64,000 nucleotides of DNA from UBA4416 sp040387475 (GCA_040387475.1 JAZKDT010000061.1:6708-70707); one strand, 5' to 3'. Shown: positions 37,516 to 47,188, counted from the stretch's first letter. The notes: a model not told the origin generated them from the letters alone. Numbers and translations are program-made.

Positions 37516-38637
37516 CTATTTAATATAAGTATCTAAAATAGTATTCCATTTTTTACTCCAAATCTCTATATCAAACTCTTTTGCTATTTCTATACCTTTT
37601 GTTTTATTATGTAGAGAAGGATCATCCATATATGAAATCATGGCTTTTACAAACTGATCCACATTGTCTTTTTCCGAAACAATAGTTCCTACATCGTTTT
37701 TCAGTATCTCCTTTACGCCGCCACAATCATGTGTTACAACAGGAAGACCTAACAACAAAGCTTCTACTGTGACAATAGAAAACGATTCTTTTTTTGAAGT
37801 GAGAACAAAACCATCTGCCCCCTGAAAATAATTGAGATATTCCTCCCCTACACTATCCATCCATAAGATGCTATCAGAGATGTTTTTATGAGTAGCGGTA
37901 GCTTTAATCTTATCAGCGTATATGAGGTCGCTGGTGCCGCCAATCCATAAAAAACGTGTCGCCGGTTTAGCCTTTAATAACTCAAAAGCAATATCCATAA
38001 ATAACTCCGGGTTTTTATTGTCATCCAGGGTGCCGCACATAGCCCAGACAAAGGCGTCATCCGCGATATGCATTTTCTTTCGATAAGAAGATCGGGTTTG
38101 AGTGTTGGTAAAAACCTGCGTTGTATCAATTGCAGGATAGCATAACTCCACAGGTTTTGTTCTGCCATACTGTTGAACTAACTCGCTGGTGTACTTTGAG
38201 TTTGCAATGATCAAATCAGGGTAATTGACAACTCTTTGCAATTGCGAAGTCGACAATAAGGCAAAGATCTGCTCCAGTTCGTGCACATGTAAAATAACTT
38301 TTATATTATTTTTTTCTGCAAACTCAAGATAATCCCATAAAACAATAGTATTGATGTACCATGTTGAAAACCGGTTGGCTTTTAATATTTTAAAAAAAAG
38401 ATATTCCTTTATTTTGAAGCCTATTTTTGATAAAATGCTATGTGGGCGTTCGTTGTGAACGTAATAGATCAAATGTTTTTTATCTAAACGAAAAAGCAAT
38501 TCACCCTTATAAACCGAAATAAGTTTCACAAAATAATTTTCGGAAATTCTCGAAATAAGATTGTATAAAACGATCTCCGACCCGGTTCTTTTCATAGTGG
38601 GCGACAGGAATGTAATATGCCTTTGTTTAACTTGCAT
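37516..38637 (-). CDS. Glycosyltransferase, GT4
   Basis: 373 residues, GT-B fold. TGSEIVLYNLI is the N-terminal G-s-E loop, LIANSKYTSELVQQYG is the linker, and the donor site reads FLWIGGTSDLIYAD followed by SKKESFSIVTVEALLLGLPVVTHD with the E-x7-E pair. The start ATG at 38637 is good. It is the first gene of the central minus-strand group, 112 bp from the divergent GT61 gene. Confidence 0.9.
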   Translation of the reverse strand: MQVKQRHITFLSPTMKRTGSEIVLYNLISRISENYFVKLISVYKGELLFRLDKKHLIYYVHNERPHSILSKIGFKIKEYLFFKILKANRFSTWYINTIVLWDYLEFAEKNNIKVILHVHELEQIFALLSTSQLQRVVNYPDLIIANSKYTSELVQQYGRTKPVELCYPAIDTTQVFTNTQTRSSYRKKMHIADDAFVWAMCGTLDDNKNPELFMDIAFELLKAKPATRFLWIGGTSDLIYADKIKATATHKNISDSILWMDSVGEEYLNYFQGADGFVLTSKKESFSIVTVEALLLGLPVVTHDCGGVKEILKNDVGTIVSEKDNVDQFVKAMISYMDDPSLHNKTKGIEIAKEFDIEIWSKKWNTILDTYIK

Positions 38638-38732
38638 TTAGTGTTGTAAATATAATGAAATATCACAATTTTAAAAGAAGCAAATGCAATAATAAAGGGG
38701 TTTAGAATGTGTTTAAAAAATAAATTATTGCT

Positions 38733-38740
38733 TACATTTG
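38733..38740 (+). promoter_or_regulatory. Bacteroidota -7 element of the plus-strand GT61 gene
   Basis: TACATTTG matches TAnnTTTG. Its last three bases are the TTG that would open the longest frame (38738), so the true start is more likely the ATG at 38750 or at 38774. Confidence 0.5.
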
Positions 38741-38749
38741 AGTGCCTTA

Positions 38750-39757
38750 ATGTTTAATTTCATTAGCCTTAAAATGAACATACTTTTTCCGGAAAGCGTA
38801 TCGAAAAGAAAAGCGCCTGTAAATATCATAGCTGACGATCTTAAATTATTTAGCCATGAATATGAGAAAAAAATTCACGCCACTACCTTTACCGAATTAA
38901 AGAATGCTTACGTTTTAAATAATACCATTTTTAAACTAAGTACCTTAAAACTATATAATCAATATAGTTTAGTTCACCCTCTCAGAAAAAAAGATATTAT
39001 TAAAAACCTGTTGCGTTTATCCCGAAAACAACAATACGTTGATTCTGCCATTTGGATAACCGATGAATATGCTGATGGCTATTTTCATTGGTTAACCGAT
39101 TGCCTTACGCGTTTAATAGCAGCTAAACCTTTTGTCAAAAGTGAAGTTATTTTACTACCCGTTCATTTGAAGAAATGGGCATTTATCGAACAATCTTTAG
39201 CGTATTTTAAACTCAAACCACTTTTTTTTGACACTGCATTTCCGGTAAAAGTCAACCGATTGCTATTACCTAGCCACACAGCTCCGGCAGGTAACTACAA
39301 CACAAGCATTATCAATTTATTGAGAGAACAATTTGTCGGTTCGCATTCAATTAAACCCTCCAGAAACATTTATATCAGCCGGCAAAAAGCCTTAAAACGT
39401 AAGATATCGAATGAGCAGCAAGTCATTTCCCTATTAAAGACCTATCACTTTGAAATTCATTATTTTGAAAATTATGATTTTAGCGAGCAGGTCAACTTAA
39501 TGAAAGATACCAAATGCCTCATCAGTCTACACGGCGCCGGCCTCACCAATATGCTATTCATGAGGGAAGGAACCTGTGTGATGGAACTCCGCAATGAAGA
39601 AGATGCGCATAATAATTGTTATTTCTCCCTGGCATCAGATCTTGCTATCAATTATTATTACCAGCTCAATAAAGGTGACAGCAAAGATACGCATGAAGTT
39701 AATATAACCGTTGATACCGCATTACTGGAAAAAAATATCAAACACATGTTAGGATGA
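38750..39757 (+). CDS. Glycosyltransferase, GT61 (second copy)
   Basis: About 335 residues. It has WITDEYADGYFHWLTDCLTRL, ISLHGAGLTNMLFMREGT and the Y-Y-Y-Q-L end, the same framework as the GT61 at 35547 (SHGANLTNMMFMEEH, YYYQLC), so the two are paralogues. The longest frame begins at TTG 38738, but that TTG is part of a -7 promoter box; ATG 38750 is chosen, with ATG 38774 (MNILFPES) as an alternative. It is a lone plus-strand gene inside the minus-strand locus and its end overlaps the next gene by 9 bp. Confidence 0.88.
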   Translation: MFNFISLKMNILFPESVSKRKAPVNIIADDLKLFSHEYEKKIHATTFTELKNAYVLNNTIFKLSTLKLYNQYSLVHPLRKKDIIKNLLRLSRKQQYVDSAIWITDEYADGYFHWLTDCLTRLIAAKPFVKSEVILLPVHLKKWAFIEQSLAYFKLKPLFFDTAFPVKVNRLLLPSHTAPAGNYNTSIINLLREQFVGSHSIKPSRNIYISRQKALKRKISNEQQVISLLKTYHFEIHYFENYDFSEQVNLMKDTKCLISLHGAGLTNMLFMREGTCVMELRNEEDAHNNCYFSLASDLAINYYYQLNKGDSKDTHEVNITVDTALLEKNIKHMLG

Positions 39758-40573
39758 TGGAGGATTGACCTTAGCGTAAACTTTATATAGCTTTTGAAAG
39801 ATTGCATTCAAAAAAGGCCTGGCATAAATATAATCCAATACCCTGGATTTAAACGGAAGTGTTCTTCTGAATTGTTTACGGAGCTTTTTATGTAACTTAT
39901 CCGGAAACAAACGAAGGTATATCACTTCCCGCTCTTCAACCAAAATATCAAAATTCTCTTTCTGTTGACTTAAGCCATCCAGATAAAAATTACAGATGGT
40001 AAAGTTGTAATAAAAATATTCCTGCGGCATCTTTAACCACACTTTTAAAAAGAAGTCAAAATCGGCCGATATCCGGTATTCAATATTATATAAGCCAAAC
40101 CCGGTAAATAACGTTCGCTTAATAAATGCTGCCTGGTGGTTCAGGGTTTTCTTGTACCAAAAATAAGGAGTCAGTTGTTCATTCTGCATTTCCAAAGTTT
40201 GAATGTGGCCTTTGATCGTATTTACATTCCCGTAAATAATAGCTTTATCATTAGCGCTTTGAATTTCGATGAATTTTCCGAATACATTTTTATCATAAAA
40301 TGTATCTCCTGAATTCATAAAAACAAGGTATTCGCCGGTGGCTTTTGCTATACCTTTGTTTTGAGCATCATAAATTCCTTTATCTTTTTCGGAGCACCAA
40401 TAGGTAATGATACTTTCATTTTGTTTAATGACATCTACGCTTCCATCTGTTGAGCCGCCGTCAATAATAATGAATTCAAAGTTATGGTTGACTTGCATAG
40501 CAACGCTATCAATCGTTCGTTTAAGCCCAACAGTATCGTTGTAATTAATAGTTATGACCGATATTTTTTTCAT
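39749..40573 (-). CDS. Glycosyltransferase, GT2
   Basis: 274 residues. The N-terminus is the canonical ISVITINYNDTVGLKRTIDS, with IIIDGGSTDGSVD and FMNSGDTFYD as the acidic/metal motifs. The ISADFDFFLKVWLK segment supplies the D-F/Y-D acceptor-site motif. The C-terminus is basic and may associate with the membrane. It lies 2 bp from the GT2-GT9 fusion gene in the same direction. Confidence 0.92.
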   Translation of the reverse strand: MKKISVITINYNDTVGLKRTIDSVAMQVNHNFEFIIIDGGSTDGSVDVIKQNESIITYWCSEKDKGIYDAQNKGIAKATGEYLVFMNSGDTFYDKNVFGKFIEIQSANDKAIIYGNVNTIKGHIQTLEMQNEQLTPYFWYKKTLNHQAAFIKRTLFTGFGLYNIEYRISADFDFFLKVWLKMPQEYFYYNFTICNFYLDGLSQQKENFDILVEEREVIYLRLFPDKLHKKLRKQFRRTLPFKSRVLDYIYARPFLNAIFQKLYKVYAKVNPPSS

Positions 40574-40575
40574 AG

Positions 40576-42624
40576 CTATTGAGGCAATAAATTTACACAG
40601 GCCCTAAACACATCATTTACAGGAATAGAATTTATGTTGTGACTGCTAATTGACTTATAATAAAAGTGTTTTTTAATTTCAGAAACGGCTATTTCCTTTA
40701 AAAATTCAGGAGGTAATATACATTTACCGTTATGACTTATTGCCTCCGGATATGGCACGAAGCGATCATATTTAGTGCCATTAAACACGCACACATACGG
40801 TACATTCAAGCCAACGGCTATATGAACAGGAGCTGAATCGTTGGCGATTATTAAAGCAGATTTACTTAAATGCTGCGACAGATTCATGATACTGGTTGTA
40901 TTAATTATTTCCGTCTTATCAACTACGTCCGCATTTAAGCTATTCAGGATCTTAACTCCGTAAACATTTTCATTAGGGCCACACAGTACTTTAAATTTAT
41001 AAGATGGGTATTTATCTGCAAGTTTATTGATAAGTTCGGCAAAATAAGCAGGATCCCATATTTTATAGGCTTCGTGCGAACCCGGACAAATTGCAATTAT
41101 TTTATCGATGTCCGGCCTGATCACATCCGTTAGATCAGGTTTTGCATTTGAAAGATTTTTCCCGATAATGGCTTCAAAAAATGTTTTTTGTTTTTCGAAT
41201 TCGTGACTATATAAAGTCCCATTGATCTTATCTACATCTATTAACTGAGAATAATAGCTATCCGTTATTGCTTTATTCTCAGACGAAATATTGGATGTAT
41301 CACCAAAAAAACCAATAGTGTTTTTTGCGCCCGAATGAAACACGATCTCATCACTCATAACCGAACGTGAAAAGGTAGCATGAATAATAGTATCTAATTT
41401 TAGCTTCCTCAATTTAGAATAGAACGCGTATTTCGTTTTAATTTTCTGAAGATCATTGATATCAAAGTAAATAACATCTTTAAACAGATGATTATCCGTT
41501 TCTTCAATAAAGGTTTTAAGCCGAATGTTAGCTAACAGATAAATCGAATGATTTTTATATTTTTCACTTTGAAGTATGTCTTTAAAAAAATTCCGGGTTA
41601 TGATATAGTCGCCAACAGCATCGATCTTCTGGATCAAAACGTTATTTTTTGGATTCGTGAACTTAGACGCGAATACATGATTTCTTAAAACATATTCAAC
41701 CGCTCTCGATAAAAACGACCTCAACTTCATGCGTGATGAATAGATGAAATTACTTTCATCAATCGGAAGCTTTTCTACATCATGAAAGAAGTAGTAATCA
41801 GCTTCTCTATTTAACTCCACATTTTTAGGGTGCTTTAACGGAAATTGAATAGCTGATGTTTTGGCATTTGCATAAACTGAATTTGAAGAGCTTGTATGCG
41901 TAGCATCTTCCCTGAAGCCAATATTAGAGATTAGATTTGTATTTGGAACGATGGATAATCCACCGCTATTTAAAACAGCATAAGACCATTGATGATCCCA
42001 TGTATCAATTTCATGGTAATACATGCTTTTGAAGTTACCAAGCCAGTGTAAACCCAGTTTTTCATTTGGAAAATAATTGTAAATCTTTTCGTCTCTTACG
42101 AACGTGTAAAAATCAGAAACATTAAAATTATATTTTTTCCATGCCCGTCGCCAGCTGGCCCAACCCCATACATGTGATACGCCTGAAAAATAATAGGACG
42201 CATCACCGCGCGTATGTCCATTTTGAAAATTAACACCGCCGATATGCATGACGTTTGCATTATCTTTATAATATTCCAACAGATCCTGGCAATAGGTGAA
42301 AAAAGTGGGATGAGGCAAACAATCATCCTCCAAAATAATTCCTTGCTCTACCTGATCAAAGAACCAGGTAATAGCAGACGATACTGCATTTCCACAGCCT
42401 AAATTTTGTTCCCTGAATAATGTTTTAACTTCACACGGCCAGTCAACCTGATCAATTATTGACCTGGTTTCCTTACATAACTCTAAATCGGCCGGTCTGT
42501 TTGCTCTGGGGCCATCGGCAGCAATAAATAATTGCTTAGGCTGAGCTTTCTTAATTTCATTAAACACCAAAGCCGTAACATCGGGTCGGTTGAAAATGAT
42601 AAATAAGACAGGCGTATGGATCAT
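40576..42624 (-). CDS. Fusion glycosyltransferase: N-terminal GT2-like/HlpA-like domain and C-terminal GT9 heptosyltransferase-like domain
   Basis: 682 residues with two catalytic domains. Residues about 1-290 begin PVLFIIFNRPDVTALVF, have IEDDCLPHPTFF (quoted as ILEDDCLPH in the frame) and DTWDHQWSYA, as in nucleotide-diphospho-sugar transferases annotated HlpA-like. Residues about 320-682 begin KNNVLIQKIDAVGDYII, with ICPGSHEAYKIWDPAYFAEL and IANDSAPVHIAVGLNVPYV, the ADP-heptose-type GT9 signatures. It follows the Wzt-like ATPase gene with a one-base overlap (TAATG). The fusion implies two consecutive sugar transfers by one polypeptide; I cannot tell which sugars. Confidence 0.88.
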   Translation of the reverse strand: MIHTPVLFIIFNRPDVTALVFNEIKKAQPKQLFIAADGPRANRPADLELCKETRSIIDQVDWPCEVKTLFREQNLGCGNAVSSAITWFFDQVEQGIILEDDCLPHPTFFTYCQDLLEYYKDNANVMHIGGVNFQNGHTRGDASYYFSGVSHVWGWASWRRAWKKYNFNVSDFYTFVRDEKIYNYFPNEKLGLHWLGNFKSMYYHEIDTWDHQWSYAVLNSGGLSIVPNTNLISNIGFREDATHTSSSNSVYANAKTSAIQFPLKHPKNVELNREADYYFFHDVEKLPIDESNFIYSSRMKLRSFLSRAVEYVLRNHVFASKFTNPKNNVLIQKIDAVGDYIITRNFFKDILQSEKYKNHSIYLLANIRLKTFIEETDNHLFKDVIYFDINDLQKIKTKYAFYSKLRKLKLDTIIHATFSRSVMSDEIVFHSGAKNTIGFFGDTSNISSENKAITDSYYSQLIDVDKINGTLYSHEFEKQKTFFEAIIGKNLSNAKPDLTDVIRPDIDKIIAICPGSHEAYKIWDPAYFAELINKLADKYPSYKFKVLCGPNENVYGVKILNSLNADVVDKTEIINTTSIMNLSQHLSKSALIIANDSAPVHIAVGLNVPYVCVFNGTKYDRFVPYPEAISHNGKCILPPEFLKEIAVSEIKKHFYYKSISSHNINSIPVNDVFRACVNLLPQ

Positions 42625-43850
42625 TATTTTACACTTATATCAAATCTTGGAAGAATATTTCCCTGTATCTGGTCGGTATCATTAAACCCATAAGGATTTC
42701 CTTCACCTACTTCAAAACTCACCTGGTTGATCAAAAAATCCTGAACATCATCGCCGGTCCTTACAAATAACACCATCATATAATAACCCGGTTTCAAATT
42801 ATTCTCAATGCTTACTTCGTAAATAACATCATCATTGGAGTGATCAAATTTCCGGTTAATAAAGCGGTTAGAGACATGGATGATACAACCGTGGTTACGA
42901 TCATTCACATTAAAACCAAAATCAACATCGGTAAATGTTTTTTTAACTGAAGATTTTAATTTGAATTTAAAGACAAAGTTCTCGCTAAAAGGTAAAGGTT
43001 CATTTTCAAATTCAATCCATTCAAAAGTTAATTCCTGGTTACCTGTTGTGCGTTCCAATCCGGTAAGATCGATTTTTTGTCCTTTTAATAAATATAAATT
43101 ATTGTACTTTTCAATCGTAGAAGCCACATTCCCATCGGCAATAAGTTTTCCTTTGTTTAATAAAATGGCTCTGTCGCATAAAGCTGATACAGACGATAAA
43201 TTATGAGAGACAAAAAACAATGTTTTGCCATCATTGGCTATGGAGATCATTTTATCTATACACCGTCTCTGAAAAACAGAATCTCCAACCGCCAACACTT
43301 CATCAACGATCAGTACATCCGATTCTAAATGGGCGGCAACGGAAAATGCCAAACGCACATACATTCCACTACTGTATCGCTTTACCGGTGTATCCAAAAA
43401 TTGTTCAATTTCCGAAAAGGCCACTATCTCATCAAATTTACGGTCAATTTCCTTTTTGGTCATTCCCAAAATCGAACCATTTAAGTAAATGTTTTCTCTT
43501 CCCGACAAGTCGCCATGGAAACCGGTACCAACTTCCAATAAAGAAGCTATTCGTCCGTTCAGCTCTATTCGCCCTTTAGTAGGAGGTGTAATCCGAGATA
43601 GTATTTTTAGTAACGTCGATTTTCCAGCCCCGTTCCTCCCTATTATACCAACTCTATCGCCCTGGTTAACCGTGAAAGAAACGTCATCCAATGCGAGGAA
43701 ATTTTGTGTTTCTTTTCTTTTAGTAACATTTTTGAGGTTACGGATTCCTTGTAAAAGCTTACTGGCAAGCAATTCTGTTTCAGGCTCTAAACTTTTGTTC
43801 AGAATGTATTGCTTACTTAGTCCTTCAACTTTTATGATCGGTTCGCCCAT
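42624..43850 (-). CDS. ABC transporter ATPase for polysaccharide export (Wzt-like)
   Basis: 408 residues. The nucleotide-binding domain (about 1-245) shows IIGRNGAGKSTLLK, the signature YSSGMYVRLAFS and Walker B VLIVDEVLAVGD. Residues about 260-408 form a separate beta-rich domain with FNVNDRNHG and VSFEVGEGN, matching the C-terminal carbohydrate-binding domain of Wzt that recognises the non-reducing end of the O-chain. With the permease next to it this exports finished glycans to the periplasm. Confidence 0.93.
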   Translation of the reverse strand: MGEPIIKVEGLSKQYILNKSLEPETELLASKLLQGIRNLKNVTKRKETQNFLALDDVSFTVNQGDRVGIIGRNGAGKSTLLKILSRITPPTKGRIELNGRIASLLEVGTGFHGDLSGRENIYLNGSILGMTKKEIDRKFDEIVAFSEIEQFLDTPVKRYSSGMYVRLAFSVAAHLESDVLIVDEVLAVGDSVFQRRCIDKMISIANDGKTLFFVSHNLSSVSALCDRAILLNKGKLIADGNVASTIEKYNNLYLLKGQKIDLTGLERTTGNQELTFEWIEFENEPLPFSENFVFKFKLKSSVKKTFTDVDFGFNVNDRNHGCIIHVSNRFINRKFDHSNDDVIYEVSIENNLKPGYYMMVLFVRTGDDVQDFLINQVSFEVGEGNPYGFNDTDQIQGNILPRFDISVK

Positions 43851-43852
43851 GG

Positions 43853-44695
43853 TTATATAAAATCTACAAAGTTCCTTTCGAACTTATAAAAGAATTTGAT
43901 CCCTAGAAATAAAAAAATAAAAGATACACACACAGAGAGCACAAATAGATAGGGATTATCAAAAGCATTAGTGCCAAACAAACAATACCTGAATCCATCA
44001 ATAGCGCCTACCATCGGATTTAAACAGTACAACCATTTTAATGCTACGGATATCGATTCTAATCTTGTTAAGTAAAACGAGCTTGCAAAAATTACAGGCG
44101 AAGCGTACATGCCAAATTGGAGAATAATGGACACAATAAATCTCATATCCCTGTATTTAACGTAAAGGGTTGCAAAGAATAAACCTATTCCAAAGCCATT
44201 GATTACGGTAAGCAGAATGAAAAACGGTGCAAAAATAACCTGCCAGTGAATGGTTTTATCAGCAATAAAAAATAATACAATTAATATCAGGAGGGATATA
44301 AAAAAATCGATCAGGCATACCATAATGGTACTGATTGGAATGATGATCTTTGGAAAATACACTTTAGAAAATAAGTTAGAATTGTTTACGATTGAGCCAC
44401 TTACCTCAGCAAATACGCTTGCAAATAATTGCCATAACAGCATTCCTGCCGCTACGTTTAAAAAACTATCCGCATTACTTTCTCCCGACGATATCTTGCT
44501 GGCGATATAGCCAAAAATCAGGATACTGATTAAGGGTTTAATAAGGGCCCAGATAATGCCGATGGAAGCCTGTTTGTAGCGCACTAAAAAGTCGCGTTTG
44601 GCAAGATTACCCAGTAAACCACGGTATTTAAGCACGTCTTTCAAACTGAAGAACGAGCTCAAATTGGAGTCTATGATGATTTTATCTTTATTCAA
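43853..44695 (-). CDS. ABC transporter permease for polysaccharide export (Wzm-like)
   Basis: 280 residues with six hydrophobic segments. LAKRDFLVRYKQASIGIIWALIKPL (quoted in part) is the conserved ABC-2 type cytoplasmic helix before the first membrane segment. The C-terminal pattern FERNFVDFI is typical. It is the first gene of the minus-strand locus. The longest frame starts with TTG at 44693-44695; no ATG lies near the expected N-terminus. Confidence 0.93.
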   Translation of the reverse strand: MNKDKIIIDSNLSSFFSLKDVLKYRGLLGNLAKRDFLVRYKQASIGIIWALIKPLISILIFGYIASKISSGESNADSFLNVAAGMLLWQLFASVFAEVSGSIVNNSNLFSKVYFPKIIIPISTIMVCLIDFFISLLILIVLFFIADKTIHWQVIFAPFFILLTVINGFGIGLFFATLYVKYRDMRFIVSIILQFGMYASPVIFASSFYLTRLESISVALKWLYCLNPMVGAIDGFRYCLFGTNAFDNPYLFVLSVCVSFIFLFLGIKFFYKFERNFVDFI

Positions 44696-44844
44696 GGGGC
44701 CGGTTTAGTAAATGTAAATATAGTAATGTCTTTAAAAGCTGACAAAAGGCAAAGATATTGACTTTATTTGTTTAATAACCCTTCTCAAATTAAATAATTC
44801 ATTATTTTAGACAGTCATTATTTAATAACCTAAACCTAAAAATT

Positions 44845-45282
44845 ATGGATTTAAAAATTGCTTTAACAAACATTTGTGAACGTTGGAAATATAAAATGGA
44901 CGAAACCTCGCCTGGTGTATTTCGCCTAGATGTAGCGATGAAACAAAAAGACGGGTCTTTTCGCTACCAGTTTGTATACGCCTGGCTGATTAAAGAACGT
45001 TATATGGGAAAAGATTGCTTTTACTTTAATAGCCGCTGCGGAGAGTATAATTTGAACCTCAACCTTTATCAAATGATGAAGGAAAGCAGCTATTGCACCT
45101 ATTGTTCGGTGATCATTACAACCGATAAAAGAACCGACGGCTCTCCCTGCGAAACCGTGGTGGTTCACGCCATACAACCGGTAGAATTAACTTCTGAGGC
45201 CATATTAAATGAAGTGATTTGGGATATTGCCACCAATGCCGATATTGTTGAACAAACCTACTTTGGTGGAGACAAGCATTAG
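44845..45282 (+). CDS. Hypothetical protein, possible YbjN/T3S-chaperone-like fold
   Basis: 145 residues, no signal peptide. Mixed alpha-beta with the central DCFYFNSRCGEYNLNLN region and a C-terminal acidic helix (ILNEVIWDIATNADIVEQTY). The length and layout recall the small protein at 15649, but identity is low and the link is speculative. It is the first plus-strand gene after the polysaccharide locus, separated from it by 149 bp of AT-rich DNA. Confidence 0.6.
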   Translation: MDLKIALTNICERWKYKMDETSPGVFRLDVAMKQKDGSFRYQFVYAWLIKERYMGKDCFYFNSRCGEYNLNLNLYQMMKESSYCTYCSVIITTDKRTDGSPCETVVVHAIQPVELTSEAILNEVIWDIATNADIVEQTYFGGDKH

Positions 45283-45314
45283 TTTATTTCACAAATAAAC
45301 CAACCGCGCAAAAA

Positions 45315-45347
45315 AGGACGAAGCTCATAAGGCTCGTCCTCTTTTTT
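45315..45347 (+). terminator. Terminator after the 44845 gene
   Basis: AGGACGA (45315-45321) pairs with TCGTCCT (45334-45340) and is followed by a T tract (45342-45347). It lies about 30 bp after the stop. Confidence 0.75.
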
Positions 45348-45379
45348 ATCTTACTCTTTATTTCTCTTAGAAACATATC

Positions 45380-46231
45380 TTATTTATTTACAATTAATTT
45401 CATGAGTTCATCCAATTTTGGAGAAAGGACCACTTCAGTTCTTCTGTTTTTAGCCTTCCCTTCTGTTGAGCTGTTGTCGCCTATAGGAAAATATTCGCCT
45501 TTCCCCGATGCGGTTAATCGGTGAGCATCCATTTTATATTCATCGGATAACAATCTTACAACGTTTGTAGCACGGGCCGCGCTCAAGTCCCAGTTGTCTT
45601 TATATACTGCCGTTTTAATAGGCACATTATCGGTGTGTCCTTCAATAGCGATGCTTACATCATTATTTTTATTTAGAACTTCTGCCAATTTTTTCAAAGC
45701 TTCTTTTCCCTTAACTTCCACATTGGCATCACCCGACTTGAATAATAGTTTATCAGACATGGAAACATAAACTTTTCCGTTTTTCATTTCAACAGTTAAT
45801 TCGTCAGGGCTAAAACCTAATAACGCGTTTTTAACAGAGTTATTCAGCATATTTAAAATAGAATCCTGTCTGCGTAAAATAGATTCCAGCTCTCTTAATC
45901 TTGCTTCACGTTGTTGTAATTTAGCCTGGTTGCTTCCCAAATCAGCACTTAATTTATTTAAAGCCGATCCGGAGTTTTGTCTTAGATTGTCATACTCCGT
46001 ATTCAGGTCGCTGTAGCTTTTATTTAAAGCGGTTATTTTATCCGACTGTACTTTGGTTAAATTACAAAGCGAATCACGTTCGTGCAGCGATTTACTATAA
46101 CGTTTTGAACTATATTTACTTTTAGCACCTGCTTCGCCACAATTTTTGTGAGCTGCACATGACGTAATAAAAGCCAGGGCCGTAACGCCCATAAAAGCCA
46201 GTTTGAAAGTTTGTTTGAAATAATTTTTCAT
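45380..46231 (-). CDS. OmpA-family lipoprotein (peptidoglycan-binding)
   Basis: 283 residues. A lipoprotein signal ends at ITSC (Cys25). Residues about 50-130 are a heptad-rich coiled coil (KITALNKSYSDLNTEYDNL), and residues about 155-270 are an OmpA/MotB domain with IEGHTDNVPIKT, DLSAARATNVVRLL and the D-NRRTEV anchoring residues. Such proteins tie the outer membrane to peptidoglycan. It is divergent from the barrel gene at 46483. Confidence 0.9.
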   Translation of the reverse strand: MKNYFKQTFKLAFMGVTALAFITSCAAHKNCGEAGAKSKYSSKRYSKSLHERDSLCNLTKVQSDKITALNKSYSDLNTEYDNLRQNSGSALNKLSADLGSNQAKLQQREARLRELESILRRQDSILNMLNNSVKNALLGFSPDELTVEMKNGKVYVSMSDKLLFKSGDANVEVKGKEALKKLAEVLNKNNDVSIAIEGHTDNVPIKTAVYKDNWDLSAARATNVVRLLSDEYKMDAHRLTASGKGEYFPIGDNSSTEGKAKNRRTEVVLSPKLDELMKLIVNK

Positions 46232-46482
46232 AAGTTGGTTTATTTATCTTGATAGTAGGTATTCAAAATCTGTGCGCATAACCACTGTACTTTCTCAAAA
46301 CAGGGATTCGCATGCATTAAGAAGGCATCATTTAATTATATGTATAAATAAATTTGGTCGATTTGAGGAAATAGCACCACAATTAAGCTCTTTAAAATTC
46401 TGATATTCCCACGTTTTTAAGTATTGGCATATATTTTTTATAGTAGAAATAAACAATAACTCAAAAATTTAAAATTTCAGAT

Positions 46483-47103
46483 ATGAAAACGTTAGCATTT
46501 ACAATCGCCCTATTTGGTTCAACCATTGCCTTCTCTCAGAGTAACAATGAAAAAATTCCGTCAGAACCGATCAAACCATCTTCTTTTTCTATTGGATTAA
46601 AAGGAGGATTTGGACACTCATTCATGATGCCTTATTCTAATTATGCATTCAACTCATCGTGGGATGCCGGTATCTCAGCTACTTACGCACCGTGGAAACA
46701 TTTTGGTGTTGGCTTAGACGCCTTATATTCAAGAGAGGGAGGTGCATTTACCTATGGAGGTGGAGAATTTCCAACTGAGATTCGTACGGTAACTTTAGAT
46801 TATGTAAGAATACCTGTAAAAGCGATTTACTTTTTCAGAAGCTACGAACATGATTTCAGACCAAAAATCTCTGTGGGACCAACAGTTGGTTTTTTAACGA
46901 ATGATCAAAATAATACGAAAGCTAATTTTTTAGACGTGGGTGCAAACGCGACTTTAGGATTTAACTACCGTATTGCGAGAGCAATTTGGGTTAACGCTGA
47001 TGCTTCATACTACCAGGGTTTAACTGATATCTACGATACTAATACAGAAAATGATTATAACGGAAATGTTCGTTTAGACATCGGTATTAGTTTAGGTTTT
47101 TAA
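46483..47103 (+). CDS. PorT-like outer-membrane beta-barrel protein
   Basis: 206 residues with a clear signal peptide (about 1-19, ending AFSQ). The body alternates glycine and aromatic strands (SIGLKGGFGHSF, VGLDALYSREGG, VKAIYFF) and ends NVRLDIGISLGF, a barrel terminus. It belongs to the outer membrane protein beta-barrel group (OMP_b-brl_2-like). The function is unknown. Confidence 0.85.
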   Translation: MKTLAFTIALFGSTIAFSQSNNEKIPSEPIKPSSFSIGLKGGFGHSFMMPYSNYAFNSSWDAGISATYAPWKHFGVGLDALYSREGGAFTYGGGEFPTEIRTVTLDYVRIPVKAIYFFRSYEHDFRPKISVGPTVGFLTNDQNNTKANFLDVGANATLGFNYRIARAIWVNADASYYQGLTDIYDTNTENDYNGNVRLDIGISLGF

Positions 47104-47125
47104 TCCATACTGAATCACATATATA

Positions 47126-47164
47126 AAAAGCCCTGCTTATTTCATTCGAAAAAGCAGGGCTTTT
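47126..47164. terminator. Bidirectional terminator between convergent genes
   Basis: A perfect 13-bp stem (AAAAGCCCTGCTT with AAGCAGGGCTTTT) encloses a 13-base loop, 22 bp after the barrel gene. The A- and T-rich outer arms serve both strands, including the DUF763 gene ending at 47189. Confidence 0.92.
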
Positions 47165-47188
47165 AGGTTGAGGACCTTTACAAAGCAC

